The translations under genes were made by a program, and so were the position numbers. DNA of 64,000 nt. Source: Pseudonocardia thermophila. GTDB lineage: Bacteria > Actinomycetota > Actinomycetes > Mycobacteriales > Pseudonocardiaceae. The stretch lies in the NCBI RefSeq assembly GCF_900142365.1, contig NZ_FRAP01000011.1, positions 144,390-208,389 of the forward strand, given 5' to 3'. Within the stretch, counting starts at the first letter, position 1, and each line of letters opens with the position of its first letter. This document shows, one piece after another, positions 32,680 through 40,508 of this stretch. Under the pieces are notes generated by a model. The model did no database searches and had not been told where the DNA came from. It worked only from the letters and a program-made list of their open reading frames with translations.

Positions 32680-33147
32680 ATGAGCACGATCATGCGGCAG
32701 GACCGCGAGCTGACCCCCTTCGCGTGGGGCGAGCGGTTGCTCGACGAGTGGTTCCGCTCGCTGCCGATGCGCCGCCCGTTCGGGTTCGCCTGGGACTGGC
32801 CGGGTGAGGACCTGATCCGCGTGGACGAGTTCCGCGAGGGCGACACGGTGGTGATCAAGGCGGAGGTTCCGGGGATCGACCCGGCCGAGGACGTCGAGAT
32901 CACCGTGAGCGACGGCATCTTGAACATCAAGGCCGAGCGCCGGCTGGAGGCCGACCGCGAGGACAAGGGCTACGTCCGCCACGAGCTGCGCTACGGCAGC
33001 ATGAGCCGCTCTCTGCCGCTGCCCGCGGGCGTGAAGGAGAGCGACATCAAGGCCACCTACAAGGACGGGATCCTCGAGATCCGGGTCCCGGTGCCCGCCG
33101 AGCCCGAGGCGTCGAAGGCGATCACGATCCCGGTGAGCACCGCCTGA
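32680..33147 (+). CDS. hspX: Hsp20 / alpha-crystallin small heat-shock protein
   Basis: A 155-residue small heat-shock protein with an N-terminal arm containing 'WDWPGEDLIRVDEF', then the alpha-crystallin domain (about 45-140): 'VVIKAEVPGIDPAEDVEI', 'HELRYGSMSRSLPLPAGV' and the 'DGILEIRVPVP' strand, with the C-terminal I-x-I motif 'ITIPV'. It is an ATP-independent holdase; its mycobacterial relative HspX/Acr is the most strongly induced DosR-regulon protein. GAGGAGGACCG precedes the ATG. Transcription should end at the hairpin 33233-33269. The gene symbol is by analogy. Confidence 0.92.
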   Translation: MSTIMRQDRELTPFAWGERLLDEWFRSLPMRRPFGFAWDWPGEDLIRVDEFREGDTVVIKAEVPGIDPAEDVEITVSDGILNIKAERRLEADREDKGYVRHELRYGSMSRSLPLPAGVKESDIKATYKDGILEIRVPVPAEPEASKAITIPVSTA

Positions 33148-33202
33148 TCACACACCTCCTGATCACACACCTCCTGATCACACACCGCCTGATCGCACAC
33201 CT
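33143..33202 (+). repeat. Four 15-bp tandem copies starting at the hsp20 stop
   Basis: CCTGATCACACACCT is repeated four times (33143, 33158, 33173, 33188; the last two with one or two changes). The first copy includes the hsp20 stop codon, so each unit carries an in-frame TGA at 15-bp spacing. Confidence 0.8.
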
Positions 33203-33232
33203 GATCACGGTGTGATCGGGGGCTCCGCGCAC

Positions 33233-33269
33233 GAGCCCGCGGCCTGGGACGGCCCCAGGCCGCGGGCTC
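33233..33269 (+). terminator. Intrinsic terminator of hsp20
   Basis: A 16-bp GC stem (33233-33248 with 33254-33269) around a 5-nt loop, followed by TTTCCCC. This is the most classical terminator in the window. Confidence 0.85.
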
Positions 33270-33302
33270 TTTCCCCTCGTGGCGGAGCCCCTTCCGTGCC
33301 AC

Positions 33303-33365
33303 GTCGAGAACGAAGCCGTGGTGATCGATGGGGGGCGCTCGACCACCACGGCTTCGGTCCCGACG
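33303..33365. repeat. Family A long inverted repeat, copy 2
   Basis: GTCGAGAACGAAGCCGTGGT and its imperfect complement ACCACGGCTTCGGTCCCGAC flank a GC-rich centre; the inner 12 bp pair perfectly (33311-33322 with 33345-33356). It lies between convergent genes (hsp20 and PPOX). Confidence 0.7.
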
Positions 33366-33392
33366 CGGTGCCGCCCGCGTGGGAGCACGCGC

Positions 33393-33866
33393 TCAGGGGC
33401 CCAGCCGCCGTCCGCTCAGCAGTTGCAGCGGGATCGAGATGGTGTGCGCGTCGTGCCCGCGTACCCAGGGGTCGCCGTCGAGCTCGGCCAGTTCCTTCAG
33501 CCGGACGGGGTCGACGACCTCGTACGCCTCGCCGATGCCGAACACGCTCCAGCCGGTGCGGTTCTCGATGTCGACCTCGTCGACCTGGAACCCGACGACG
33601 GCGTGCCGGACCGCGGCCGCGAGCTTGCTGCCGCCGCGCGTGCGGAAGATGATCTCCTCGCCGTCGAGCCGGTAGGCCACGGTCTGAGCGTCGGGCAGCG
33701 CCGAGTGGGTGAACACGACCCGGCCGATCACACCCGTGGCGAGTAGCCGCAGGCACTCTCGGCGGTCCAGCTCGATCAGGTCGCGCCCGCCGACCGCACG
33801 GCTGCGGTCGATGCGCTCCGTCTCGTGGACGTGATCCGTCACAGTTCCTCCACCTTCCCCCGTCAT
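33393..33866 (-). CDS. Pyridoxamine-5'-phosphate-oxidase-like flavin protein
   Basis: A 157-residue split-barrel protein. 'RECLRLLATGVIGRVVFTHSALPDAQTVAYRLDGEEIIFRT' spread over about 35-76 and 'VGFQVDEVDIENRTGWSVFGIGEA' around 93-116 are typical of actinobacterial PPOX proteins that use FMN or F420; a homologue (Rv0080 type) is in the mycobacterial DosR regulon. The ATG (33864-33866) follows AGGAGCGGATC. It sits just 28 bp downstream of a good DosR-like box, so the box may overlap the core promoter. Confidence 0.82.
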   Translation of the reverse strand: MTGEGGGTVTDHVHETERIDRSRAVGGRDLIELDRRECLRLLATGVIGRVVFTHSALPDAQTVAYRLDGEEIIFRTRGGSKLAAAVRHAVVGFQVDEVDIENRTGWSVFGIGEAYEVVDPVRLKELAELDGDPWVRGHDAHTISIPLQLLSGRRLGP

Positions 33867-33893
33867 GATCCGCTCCTGGTCCGATCCGGGACA

Positions 33894-33907
33894 GGGACTT
33901 GTGGCCC
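33894..33907 (-). promoter_or_regulatory. DosR-like box GGGACTTGTGGCCC
   Basis: Plus-strand reading GGGACTTGTGGCCCT; 11/14 to the window consensus and the closest in the window to the mycobacterial form GGGACT-N-N-N-GCCC. It lies 28 bp upstream of the PPOX ATG. Between it and the GntR stop at 34060 I see no gene. Confidence 0.65.
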
Positions 33908-34059
33908 TAGCCGGAGGGCGGAGGTCGGTACTTGCGCGATTCGGGCTGCGGGGTGTCTGCGCAGGTCGGCAGCGGTGTGCGGGCACGAACCGGGGTGGGG
34001 CTCACAGCTTCTGCGTCACCCGCGCGGGGATCCGGGAAACCGGCCCGTTCGGCGCCCGT

Positions 34060-34746
34060 TCACGCCGGAGCCGCGTCGCTCAGCTCGGCCCCGGCGATCA
34101 GCGTGGCGGTGGTGCGCTGGATGTGCGCCGTGAGGGCGGCGACGCCCGCGTCCGCGTCTCCGGCGACGACGGCGTCGAGCAGTGCGCGGTGCTCCCCGGG
34201 GATGTCCCGGCGCTCCTGGGTGAGCGACACCGACCAGCTTCGGTACAGCTCTGCAGCGTCGTGCAGGGATGCGGCGACGGCACGCAGCCGCCGGTTGGGA
34301 CAGCCGTCGAGCAGCGCGGTGTGGAAGGCGCGGTGCGCGGCCAGCCACTCGTCGCTGAGGCGCTCGGGATCGTCGGGCGCCATCTGCGGGGTGCGCTGCA
34401 GGCGGTGGTGGGTGGCCACGACCCTCGTCTCCCACTCGACGCCGCCGTGGGCGAACGCCTGGCGCAGGACCAGGGTCTCGATCGCGCAGCGGGCCTCGGT
34501 GAGATCGCGCAGGTCCTCGGCAGACACGGGGGTCACGCGGAACCCGTACTGCGGCTGGGCCTCGACGAGCCCCTCGGCGGCCAGGCGGGTCAGGGCCTCG
34601 CGCACGACGCCCATGCTGGCTCCGTACTGCGCGGAGAGCTCGGTGAACGGCAGGCGGTCGCCGGGACGCAGGCGGCCGGCGAGGATGTCGGCCCGCAGCG
34701 CCGAGTACACGCGTTCTGCGCGTGTGGGCACCCCGCTCCGAGTCAT
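34060..34746 (-). CDS. GntR/FadR-family transcriptional regulator
   Basis: A 228-residue regulator: N-terminal winged helix (about 8-75) with 'RADILAGRLRPGDRLPFTELSAQYGASMGVVREAL' in pieces, and an all-helical FCD effector domain (about 83-215) with 'RCAIETLVLRQAF' and the metal-site histidines 'HRAFHTALL' and 'EHRALLDAV'. It is divergent from the FAH-hydrolase/dioxygenase operon with a 117-bp AT-richer gap, so it most likely controls that operon in response to a ring-degradation intermediate (inference). Confidence 0.85.
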   Translation of the reverse strand: MTRSGVPTRAERVYSALRADILAGRLRPGDRLPFTELSAQYGASMGVVREALTRLAAEGLVEAQPQYGFRVTPVSAEDLRDLTEARCAIETLVLRQAFAHGGVEWETRVVATHHRLQRTPQMAPDDPERLSDEWLAAHRAFHTALLDGCPNRRLRAVAASLHDAAELYRSWSVSLTQERRDIPGEHRALLDAVVAGDADAGVAALTAHIQRTTATLIAGAELSDAAPA

Positions 34747-34789
34747 GCTCCGTAGTCAACCATCTTCGTGAATGGATAGCAATTTCGAA

Positions 34790-34825
34790 ACTGACTTGAC
34801 ATGTCGATACAACTGGGCGCAGGCT
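34790..34825 (+). promoter_or_regulatory. Promoter/operator of the FAH-dioxygenase operon
   Basis: TTGACA at 34796-34801 is a perfect -35, with CAGGCT 18 bp later as a weak -10. TTGACATGTCGA (34796-34807) is a near-palindrome overlapping the -35 and a candidate GntR operator. The gap is notably less GC-rich than its surroundings. Confidence 0.45.
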
Positions 34826-34863
34826 TCGGACATCGACTCGTCCCGTCTTAGTGAGGTGAACCC

Positions 34864-35724
34864 GTGCGCATCGCCAACCTGTCCGGCCGGCTGGTCCTGC
34901 TCACCGGCGGTGACCCGGGCGCCGCGGTGGACGTCGAGAAAGCGTCCGGCGGCGAGTTCTCCGCCGACCCGCAGGCCGTCTACGAACGGTGGGACGAGTT
35001 CGTGGCGTGGGCCCGCTCGGCCCCGATCGACCAGGGCGACGCCGTCCCGGTGAACCCCGCCGACCTCGGCGCACCGGTCCCGGCGCCCGCGCAGGTGTTC
35101 GCCATCGGGCTGAACTACCGCGAGCACGCCGCCGAGACGAACTTCGCGGTGCCCGAGGGCCTGCCCCCGGTGTTCACGAAGTTCCGCACCGCGCTCACCG
35201 GCCCGGTCACCACCGTCGTGCTGCCCGCAGGCGGAAACACCGACTGGGAGGTCGAGCTCGTCGCCGTCATCGGCAAGCGCGCGGAGAGGGTCGCGGCCGC
35301 GGACGCCTGGTCGTACGTCGCCGGGCTGACCATCGGCCAGGACCTCTCGGAACGCAAGAGCCAGATGGCCGGCCCCGCTCCGCAGTTCAGCCTCGGCAAG
35401 TCGTTCCCCGGCTTCGCCCCGCTCGGCCCGTGCGTCGTCACCGTGGACGAGTTCGAGGACCCGGACGACCTGGAGCTCGGCTGCGCGATCGACGGCGAGA
35501 CCGTGCAGGACGGCCGCACCAGCGACATGATCTTCACGGTGCCGGTCCTGATCGAGCGGCTCTCCCACGTGGCCCCGCTGCTGCCCGGCGACATCATCTT
35601 CACCGGCACCCCCGCAGGCGTCGGGCTGGGCCGCACCCCTCAGCGGTTCCTGCACCCCGGCGAGGAGCTGGTCAGCTGGGTGCGCGGGATCGGGGAGCTG
35701 CACCAGAAGTTCGTCGCCGCCTGA
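34864..35724 (+). CDS. Fumarylacetoacetate-hydrolase-family protein
   Basis: A 286-residue FAH-family enzyme with 'VFAIGLNYREHAAE' (about 79-92), metal ligand region 'DWEVELVAVIGK' (about 127-138), 'GQDLSERKSQ' and C-terminal 'IIFTGTPAGVGLG'. Relatives hydrolyse, decarboxylate or isomerise 2-oxo-dienoates made by ring cleavage. The GTG start at 34864 is preceded by GTGAGGTGAACCC. It is followed 14 bp later by an extradiol dioxygenase, which supports a role on the ring-cleavage product. The exact substrate cannot be assigned. Confidence 0.85.
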   Translation: MRIANLSGRLVLLTGGDPGAAVDVEKASGGEFSADPQAVYERWDEFVAWARSAPIDQGDAVPVNPADLGAPVPAPAQVFAIGLNYREHAAETNFAVPEGLPPVFTKFRTALTGPVTTVVLPAGGNTDWEVELVAVIGKRAERVAAADAWSYVAGLTIGQDLSERKSQMAGPAPQFSLGKSFPGFAPLGPCVVTVDEFEDPDDLELGCAIDGETVQDGRTSDMIFTVPVLIERLSHVAPLLPGDIIFTGTPAGVGLGRTPQRFLHPGEELVSWVRGIGELHQKFVAA

Positions 35725-35738
35725 CTCGAGGAGGAGAC

Positions 35739-36677
35739 ATGGCCCTGCACCGGCTCGCGTCGGTGGTGATCGGCGTCCCGAACGTCGAGGAGACCGCTCG
35801 CTACTACACCGACTTCGGGCTCATGCCGGTCGACACCGGTGTCGAGGGGGAGCGGGTGTTCCGCACCGTCGACGGGGGAGAGCAGCTCCGCCTGGTGCGC
35901 ACTCCCTTCCGGCGGTTGGTGCAGTTCACGGTCGGCGCCGACGACCAGGACGACCTCGGCCGGGTGTCCGACCGGCTCACGCGCCTCGGGCTCCCGGCCG
36001 ACCTCCGCGCGGACGGACTCACCACGGTGGAGCCCGCGACGGGGATCCGTGCGACGGTGGCAGTGCTCCCGCGGCTCGACCAGCCACGGGTTCCCGCCAC
36101 GCGCTACAACGGACCGGGGCGGCTGGAGCGGATCGGTGCCCGCGCACCGGGTGTCGTGCGCACCGGCCCGGTCCGGCCGCGCAAACTCGGCCACGTCGTC
36201 ATCGGCACCCCCGACCTGGCCGTCACCGAGCGGTTCTTCATCGACGGTCTCGGTTTCAAGCTGTCGGACCGGATCGCCGGCGCCGGCGCGTTCATGCGCT
36301 GCTCCACCGACCACCACAACGTCCTCGTGCTGAGCGCGCCGGTCGCGTTCCTGCACCACACGTCGTGGCAGGTCGACGACATCGACGAGATCGGCCGCGG
36401 CGCGATGGCGATGCTCGAGGACCACCCCGAACGGCACGTGTGGGGCCTCGGCCGCCACCACGCGGGATCGAACTTCTTCTGGTACCTGAAGGATCCCGCC
36501 GGGAACTTCTCGGAGTACTACTCCGACATGGACAGCATCCTCGACGACCAGCTCTGGACGCCGGAGACGCTCGAAGGCGCCAAGGGGCTGTTCAACTGGG
36601 GGCCGCCGCCTCCGCCGTCGTTCATCAAGCCGGAGGACCTCGCGGCGCTCATGACCGGCGCGCACTCCGGCGCCTGA
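35739..36677 (+). CDS. Extradiol ring-cleavage dioxygenase (type I, VOC fold)
   Basis: A 312-residue two-domain vicinal-oxygen-chelate protein. In the C-terminal catalytic half the expected 2-His-1-Glu iron ligands are present: 'KLGHVVIGT' (about 149-157), 'FLHHTSWQV' (about 205-213) and 'FSEYYSDMD' (about 255-263). The N-terminal half is a structural VOC copy. It should open a catechol-like ring next to the hydroxyls (meta cleavage), like 2,3-dihydroxybiphenyl or catechol 2,3-dioxygenases. GAGGAGGAGAC precedes the ATG; it is in one operon with the FAH hydrolase. Confidence 0.87.
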   Translation: MALHRLASVVIGVPNVEETARYYTDFGLMPVDTGVEGERVFRTVDGGEQLRLVRTPFRRLVQFTVGADDQDDLGRVSDRLTRLGLPADLRADGLTTVEPATGIRATVAVLPRLDQPRVPATRYNGPGRLERIGARAPGVVRTGPVRPRKLGHVVIGTPDLAVTERFFIDGLGFKLSDRIAGAGAFMRCSTDHHNVLVLSAPVAFLHHTSWQVDDIDEIGRGAMAMLEDHPERHVWGLGRHHAGSNFFWYLKDPAGNFSEYYSDMDSILDDQLWTPETLEGAKGLFNWGPPPPPSFIKPEDLAALMTGAHSGA

Positions 36678-36736
36678 GCCGTCGACCGGTACGGTCGGGC
36701 GTCGTCACCTCACCCGACGCACCCCAGGTGGCAACG

Positions 36737-38041
36737 ATGCCCTCTCCTTCGCCCGCAGCAGGCCGGGAATGGCTGCTGCAGCTGGCCTCCCGCGGCCCGG
36801 TGCGGGTACAGGAGGCCGCGAGCTCGCCCGCGACCGTCGCCGAGACGATCGCGCACCTGGGGGAGGGACCCCTGTGCTGGGGCGTCGAGGTCGGGCGCGA
36901 GATGGCGCGGACGATCATCGCGGAGATCCCGGCCTTCGGCGGCGGCGAGGGCCCGTTCCAGATGCTGCGCAAGGGGACGGAGTCCTCCGCGCTGCGCGCG
37001 ATGCTGCTGCTGGCCTATCCCGACCTCGGGCTGCAGCCGATCACTGAGGAGGCGCTCGAGGGCGATCGCGAATTCGTGCGCCGCGGCATCACCCTCGACA
37101 CGGTGCTGCGCGGTATCCGCTTCGGCCACGCGGGGATGGCCCAGGCGTTCCTCTCCGCCTGCGAGGCGCACGTCGGGACCGACCGCGTCGCCGACGAGAT
37201 GAAGTCCGTGTCCGAGGAGCTGTTCCGCTACATCGACGGCTTCGCCGACGCGATGGTGGTGGAGTTCCTCGCCGAGCGGGACCGGTGGATCACCAGCGCC
37301 GCCGCGGCCCGCGCCGAGGCGGTCAGCCGCATCCTGGACGGCGAGGACGTCGACGTTCCGGCGACGTCCGAGCTGCTCGGCTACGACCTGAGCCGGCGGC
37401 ACCTGGCGCTCGTCGCGTGGGCGGATGCGGGGAACCTCACCACTGATCTGGAACGCGCTGCTCAGGCCCAGCTGCGTGCCAGCGGCGCGGCCGCGGTCCT
37501 CGTCGTGCCGGTCGGGGGTTCGGTCCTGTGGGCGTGGGGCGCCGTTGCGGGCGAGCAGCCCAGCGACCCGGTGCCCGAGCCCGCGGATCCGCGGATCCGC
37601 ACCGCGCACGGCCTGCCCGGCTGCGGCCCGGCCGGGTTCCGGCAGAGCCACGTCCAGGCGGTGCGGGCGCACCGCCTCGCACGGCTGGCCGGGCCCCGGG
37701 CGGCGCGCAGCACCGGCTACGCCGACGTCTCAGTCCTGGCCATGCTGACCGAGGACCTCGACACGGCCCGCGAGTTCGTCGCCCGCGAACTGGGCCCGCT
37801 GGCCGCCCCGACCGAGCAGGCCGACGCGCTGCGCGAGACCCTGCTGCGCTACCTCGACCAGGAGCGCAGCGTCACCGCCGTCGCCGCCGACATGCACGTC
37901 GCACGCGGGACGGTGGTCTACCGCGTGCGGCGGGCGGAGGAGCTGCTCGGCCGCGACGTCGGCACCCGCCGGTTGGAGCTGCACACCGCGTTGCTGCTCG
38001 CCCAGCGGCTGGGCGCGGCCGTGCTGCCGCAGGGCGGATAG
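36737..38041 (+). CDS. PucR/CdaR-type helix-turn-helix regulator
   Basis: A 434-residue regulator. The N-terminal part (about 35-190) is a helical RsbT-RD-like sensor; the middle resembles a GGDEF-like CdaR segment; the C-terminus (about 375-430) is the PucR helix-turn-helix with 'RYLDQERSVTAVAADMHVARGTVVYRVRRAEELLGR' spread over about 373-408. Proteins of this type activate neighbouring catabolic genes. It is 59 bp after the dioxygenase and before the HsaA-like oxygenase, so it may control either. The start could be GTG 36728 or ATG 36737; no clear ribosome site decides. Confidence 0.78.
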   Translation: MPSPSPAAGREWLLQLASRGPVRVQEAASSPATVAETIAHLGEGPLCWGVEVGREMARTIIAEIPAFGGGEGPFQMLRKGTESSALRAMLLLAYPDLGLQPITEEALEGDREFVRRGITLDTVLRGIRFGHAGMAQAFLSACEAHVGTDRVADEMKSVSEELFRYIDGFADAMVVEFLAERDRWITSAAAARAEAVSRILDGEDVDVPATSELLGYDLSRRHLALVAWADAGNLTTDLERAAQAQLRASGAAAVLVVPVGGSVLWAWGAVAGEQPSDPVPEPADPRIRTAHGLPGCGPAGFRQSHVQAVRAHRLARLAGPRAARSTGYADVSVLAMLTEDLDTAREFVARELGPLAAPTEQADALRETLLRYLDQERSVTAVAADMHVARGTVVYRVRRAEELLGRDVGTRRLELHTALLLAQRLGAAVLPQGG

Positions 38042-38341
38042 GAACGGCGGTCCAAGGCGCGGCCCGAACTCTGTGCTGACGGAGCAAGCCGCAGACGCGG
38101 CGCACGCCGTGTACTACCGGCATCGGCGATCCGCGGCCGCACCGATCGCCTGCCGATCCGTCTCGACGTCCTGGTTCAGCCGATGCCGCTGCATCCGATG
38201 CCGCTGCATCCGATGCCGCTGCATCCGATGCCGCTGCATCCGATGCCGCTGCGTCCGATGTCGCCGCATCCGATGCGGCTGCGTCCGATGTGGCTGCGTC
38301 CGACGTCGCTGCCCGCCACTGCCACTCGACGAGGAGATCCG
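38042..38341 (+). repeat. Nine 15-bp tandem repeats (38180-38314) in a gene-free gap
   Basis: CCGATGCCGCTGCAT occurs in nine head-to-tail copies between 38180 and 38314, the first four identical and the rest drifting. The copies are in frame with the oxygenase gene downstream and, if translated, would add (PMPLH)n to its N-terminus; each copy offers an ATG. The oxygenase's own ribosome site (GAGGAGATCCG, 38330-38340) lies after them. The first 140 bp of the gap show nothing else. Confidence 0.8.
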
Positions 38342-39559
38342 ATGACGACCACCGCAGAGATCCCCCACCCGGCGATCGACGACCGGCCGTCGGCCGCGGA
38401 GCTGCTGCGCCGCCTCGCCGACCTGCGTCCCCTGCTGCGCGCCGAGGCCGCCCGGGCCGAGGCCGACCGGCGCGTGCCGGACGAGGTCGTCGAGGCGCTG
38501 CGGGCCACGGGGGTCTTCCGCATCATGCAGCCGCGCCGCTGGGGCGGGCTCGAGGCCGACTTCACCACGTTCATGGAGGTGAGCGAGGAGATCGGCCGCG
38601 GCGACGGTTCGGCGGCCTGGGTCACCGCGCTGATGAACGTCTGCTGCTGGATGGTCGGGCTCTTCCCGGAGCAGGCCCAGCGGGACGTGTGGGGCGCCGA
38701 TCCCGAGGCCCGAGTGTGCGGTGTGCTCGCCCCGGCCGCACGGGTCCGGGCCGTCGACGGCGGCCAGGTCGTGTCGGGGTCGTGGGGCTTCGCGTCCGGT
38801 TCGGCGCACGCGCAGTGGGCGGTGCTGGGCATCCCCGTCGTCGACGCGGCGGGCGCCCAGGTCGACCAGGGCCTGGCGCTGATCCCGATGTCCGAGCTGA
38901 CGGTGAAGGACACCTGGTTCGTCGCCGGTCTGCGCGCCACGGCGAGCAACACCCTCGTCGCGGACGAGGTCTTCGTGCCCGCACACCGCATCCTGTCGGT
39001 CCCGAAGGCGGTGGAGGGGGAGTACGGCACCGAGCACACCGGCGAGACGCTGTACCGCTCGGCGTTCGTGCCCGTGCTCGCGCTGATCCTCGTCGGCCCG
39101 CAGATCGGCATGGCCCGCGCGGCGCTCGACGTCGTCATGGAGACGCTCACCAAGCGCAAGCCGATCTCGTACACCTTCTACGAGGACTCGGCGGCCGCCC
39201 CCACCACGCAGCTGAACCTCGCCGAGGCCGTGCAGCTGATCGACACCGCTCACCTGCACGCCATGCGTGCGGCCGCCGACATCGACGAGTGGGCCTCGTC
39301 GGCGCAGTACATGGACCGGCTCACCCGCACCCGCGTGCGGATGGACACCGGCTACATCGCCCGCCGCTGCCGGGAGGCCATCGACCTGCTCGTGAGCATC
39401 GGCGGGGCGAGCAGCTTCGGCGAGAAGAACCCGCTGCAGCGCATCTGGCGGGACCAGGAGACCGGCAGCCGCCACGCCGTCGTCAACCCGTCCATCGCGG
39501 CGGAGGTGTACGGGCGCGAGCTGCTCGGGCAGCAGGAGCAGGTCACGGCGTTGATCTGA
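38342..39559 (+). CDS. Acyl-CoA-dehydrogenase-fold flavin monooxygenase (HsaA-like)
   Basis: A 405-residue protein of the group D flavin monooxygenase / acyl-CoA dehydrogenase fold, with 'RVPDEVVEALRATGVFRIMQPRRWGG' in pieces (about 43-68), 'GDGSAAWVTALMN' (about 87-99), 'SGSWGFASGSAHAQW' (about 143-157) and the helical C-terminus. Relatives such as HsaA and HpaB hydroxylate phenols to catechols using reduced flavin from a separate reductase; no reductase gene is adjacent. Placed near a catechol dioxygenase, an ortho-hydroxylation role is plausible. Start set by GAGGAGATCCG before ATG 38342. Confidence 0.85.
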   Translation: MTTTAEIPHPAIDDRPSAAELLRRLADLRPLLRAEAARAEADRRVPDEVVEALRATGVFRIMQPRRWGGLEADFTTFMEVSEEIGRGDGSAAWVTALMNVCCWMVGLFPEQAQRDVWGADPEARVCGVLAPAARVRAVDGGQVVSGSWGFASGSAHAQWAVLGIPVVDAAGAQVDQGLALIPMSELTVKDTWFVAGLRATASNTLVADEVFVPAHRILSVPKAVEGEYGTEHTGETLYRSAFVPVLALILVGPQIGMARAALDVVMETLTKRKPISYTFYEDSAAAPTTQLNLAEAVQLIDTAHLHAMRAAADIDEWASSAQYMDRLTRTRVRMDTGYIARRCREAIDLLVSIGGASSFGEKNPLQRIWRDQETGSRHAVVNPSIAAEVYGRELLGQQEQVTALI

Positions 39560-39611
39560 CGCACCCGGCGCAGCTGGTGCCGGATCCACGCCGGCGCCAG
39601 GCCGCCCCGAT

Positions 39612-39666
39612 CGCTACGAACGGCCCTTTCGTCCACCCCGAGTGGACGAAAGGGCCGTTCGTAGCG
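39612..39666. repeat. Family B long hairpin, copy 2
   Basis: A 25-bp perfect stem (39612-39636 with 39642-39666) around CCCGA. It lies between the convergent oxygenase and DUF3237 genes, so bidirectional termination is plausible. Confidence 0.8.
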
Positions 39667-39727
39667 CAGACCTCAGTGGGCTCGCAACGACGGGAACGGT
39701 GCCACGTACGAAGGTGTGGGAACGGCC

Positions 39728-40219
39728 TCAGCGCACCCGCGACACCTGGTACCGGATCCGCGCCGGTGAAAGATCGCAGCGGGCCACCGCCACGATCTCG
39801 TTGAGCCAGGCGTAGCGGGCATCGCTCGTCTGGAACAGCGGCGAGATCCGCAGGTAGGCGTCGCGCCCGAGGACCTCCTCGCCCGCGAGGAAGGCAGTGG
39901 TGCGCTCACCGAGCACCGCCCGCCCAGTGGCGGTCAGCTCGATCCGCGCCCCGTCCTGGGTCTCCACCAGCGCGTGGACGTCGATGCGGCCGACACCATC
40001 GGCGCCGACGGTGACCCAGTCGATCGAGCCGGGGACGATCCGTCCCGCGAGCCGGGGCCCGGTGACGCTCCCGTGCGTCACCGGGAAGAGCATCCGGGTG
40101 CCCGTCGGGGTCGGGGCGGTCACGACGTCGCCGAAGTGCGCCTCGATCGCGCACAGGTACTCGAGATCGGTGCCCTCGAGGGGCGCAGGGCTCGCCATGG
40201 TGGTCGTCGCCGGCGTCAT
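39728..40219 (-). CDS. DUF3237 protein
   Basis: A 163-residue protein with the DUF3237 pattern: 'TRMLFPVTHGSVTGPRLAGRIVPGSIDWVTV' split over about 44-74, 'ALVETQDGARIEL' and C-terminal 'YAWLNEIVAVARCDL'. It is predicted as a small calycin-like beta barrel of unknown function, often near aromatic-degradation genes. GAGGGAGACGGAC precedes the ATG (40217-40219); an internal Met at residue 8 is an alternative start. Confidence 0.8.
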   Translation of the reverse strand: MTPATTTMASPAPLEGTDLEYLCAIEAHFGDVVTAPTPTGTRMLFPVTHGSVTGPRLAGRIVPGSIDWVTVGADGVGRIDVHALVETQDGARIELTATGRAVLGERTTAFLAGEEVLGRDAYLRISPLFQTSDARYAWLNEIVAVARCDLSPARIRYQVSRVR

Positions 40220-40350
40220 GTCCGTCTCCCTCGATCGCGGCCCGGGTGGGAGCCCGACGGTAGGTGCTCCGCGCCCGGTCTCGATCGCGTAGCGAGCGTT
40301 GCGGCGCAGACCCGTCGCCGTGTGGCCGTGCCCGATCGCGGTGCCCGATC

Positions 40351-40403
40351 GCAGCGAACGGCCCTTTCGTCCACCAGGAGTGGACGAAAGGGCCGTTCGC
40401 TGC
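40351..40403. repeat. Family B long hairpin, copy 3
   Basis: A 24-bp perfect stem (40351-40374 with 40380-40403) around CAGGA, nearly identical to copy 2. It lies between divergent genes (DUF3237 leftward, quinone oxidoreductase rightward), where a terminator is not expected. Confidence 0.8.
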
Positions 40404-40508
40404 TCCGACCGTCCGTGCGCGGCGGGGATGCGCTCTGCCCGCCGGCGCGGGTGGGCACCTGCAAGTGCCTTCTGTCCCGGCTGCCCGGCGCTGCCTAGCG
40501 TCCGCCGC

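Noticed and set aside
38180..38314. CRISPR array
   Set aside because: Units are 15 bp and contiguous with no spacers; no cas genes are nearby.
38183..39559. HsaA-like gene starting at the upstream ATGs inside the repeat
   Set aside because: A good ribosome site sits right before ATG 38342 and family proteins begin there; the longer form is kept only as a hypothesis.
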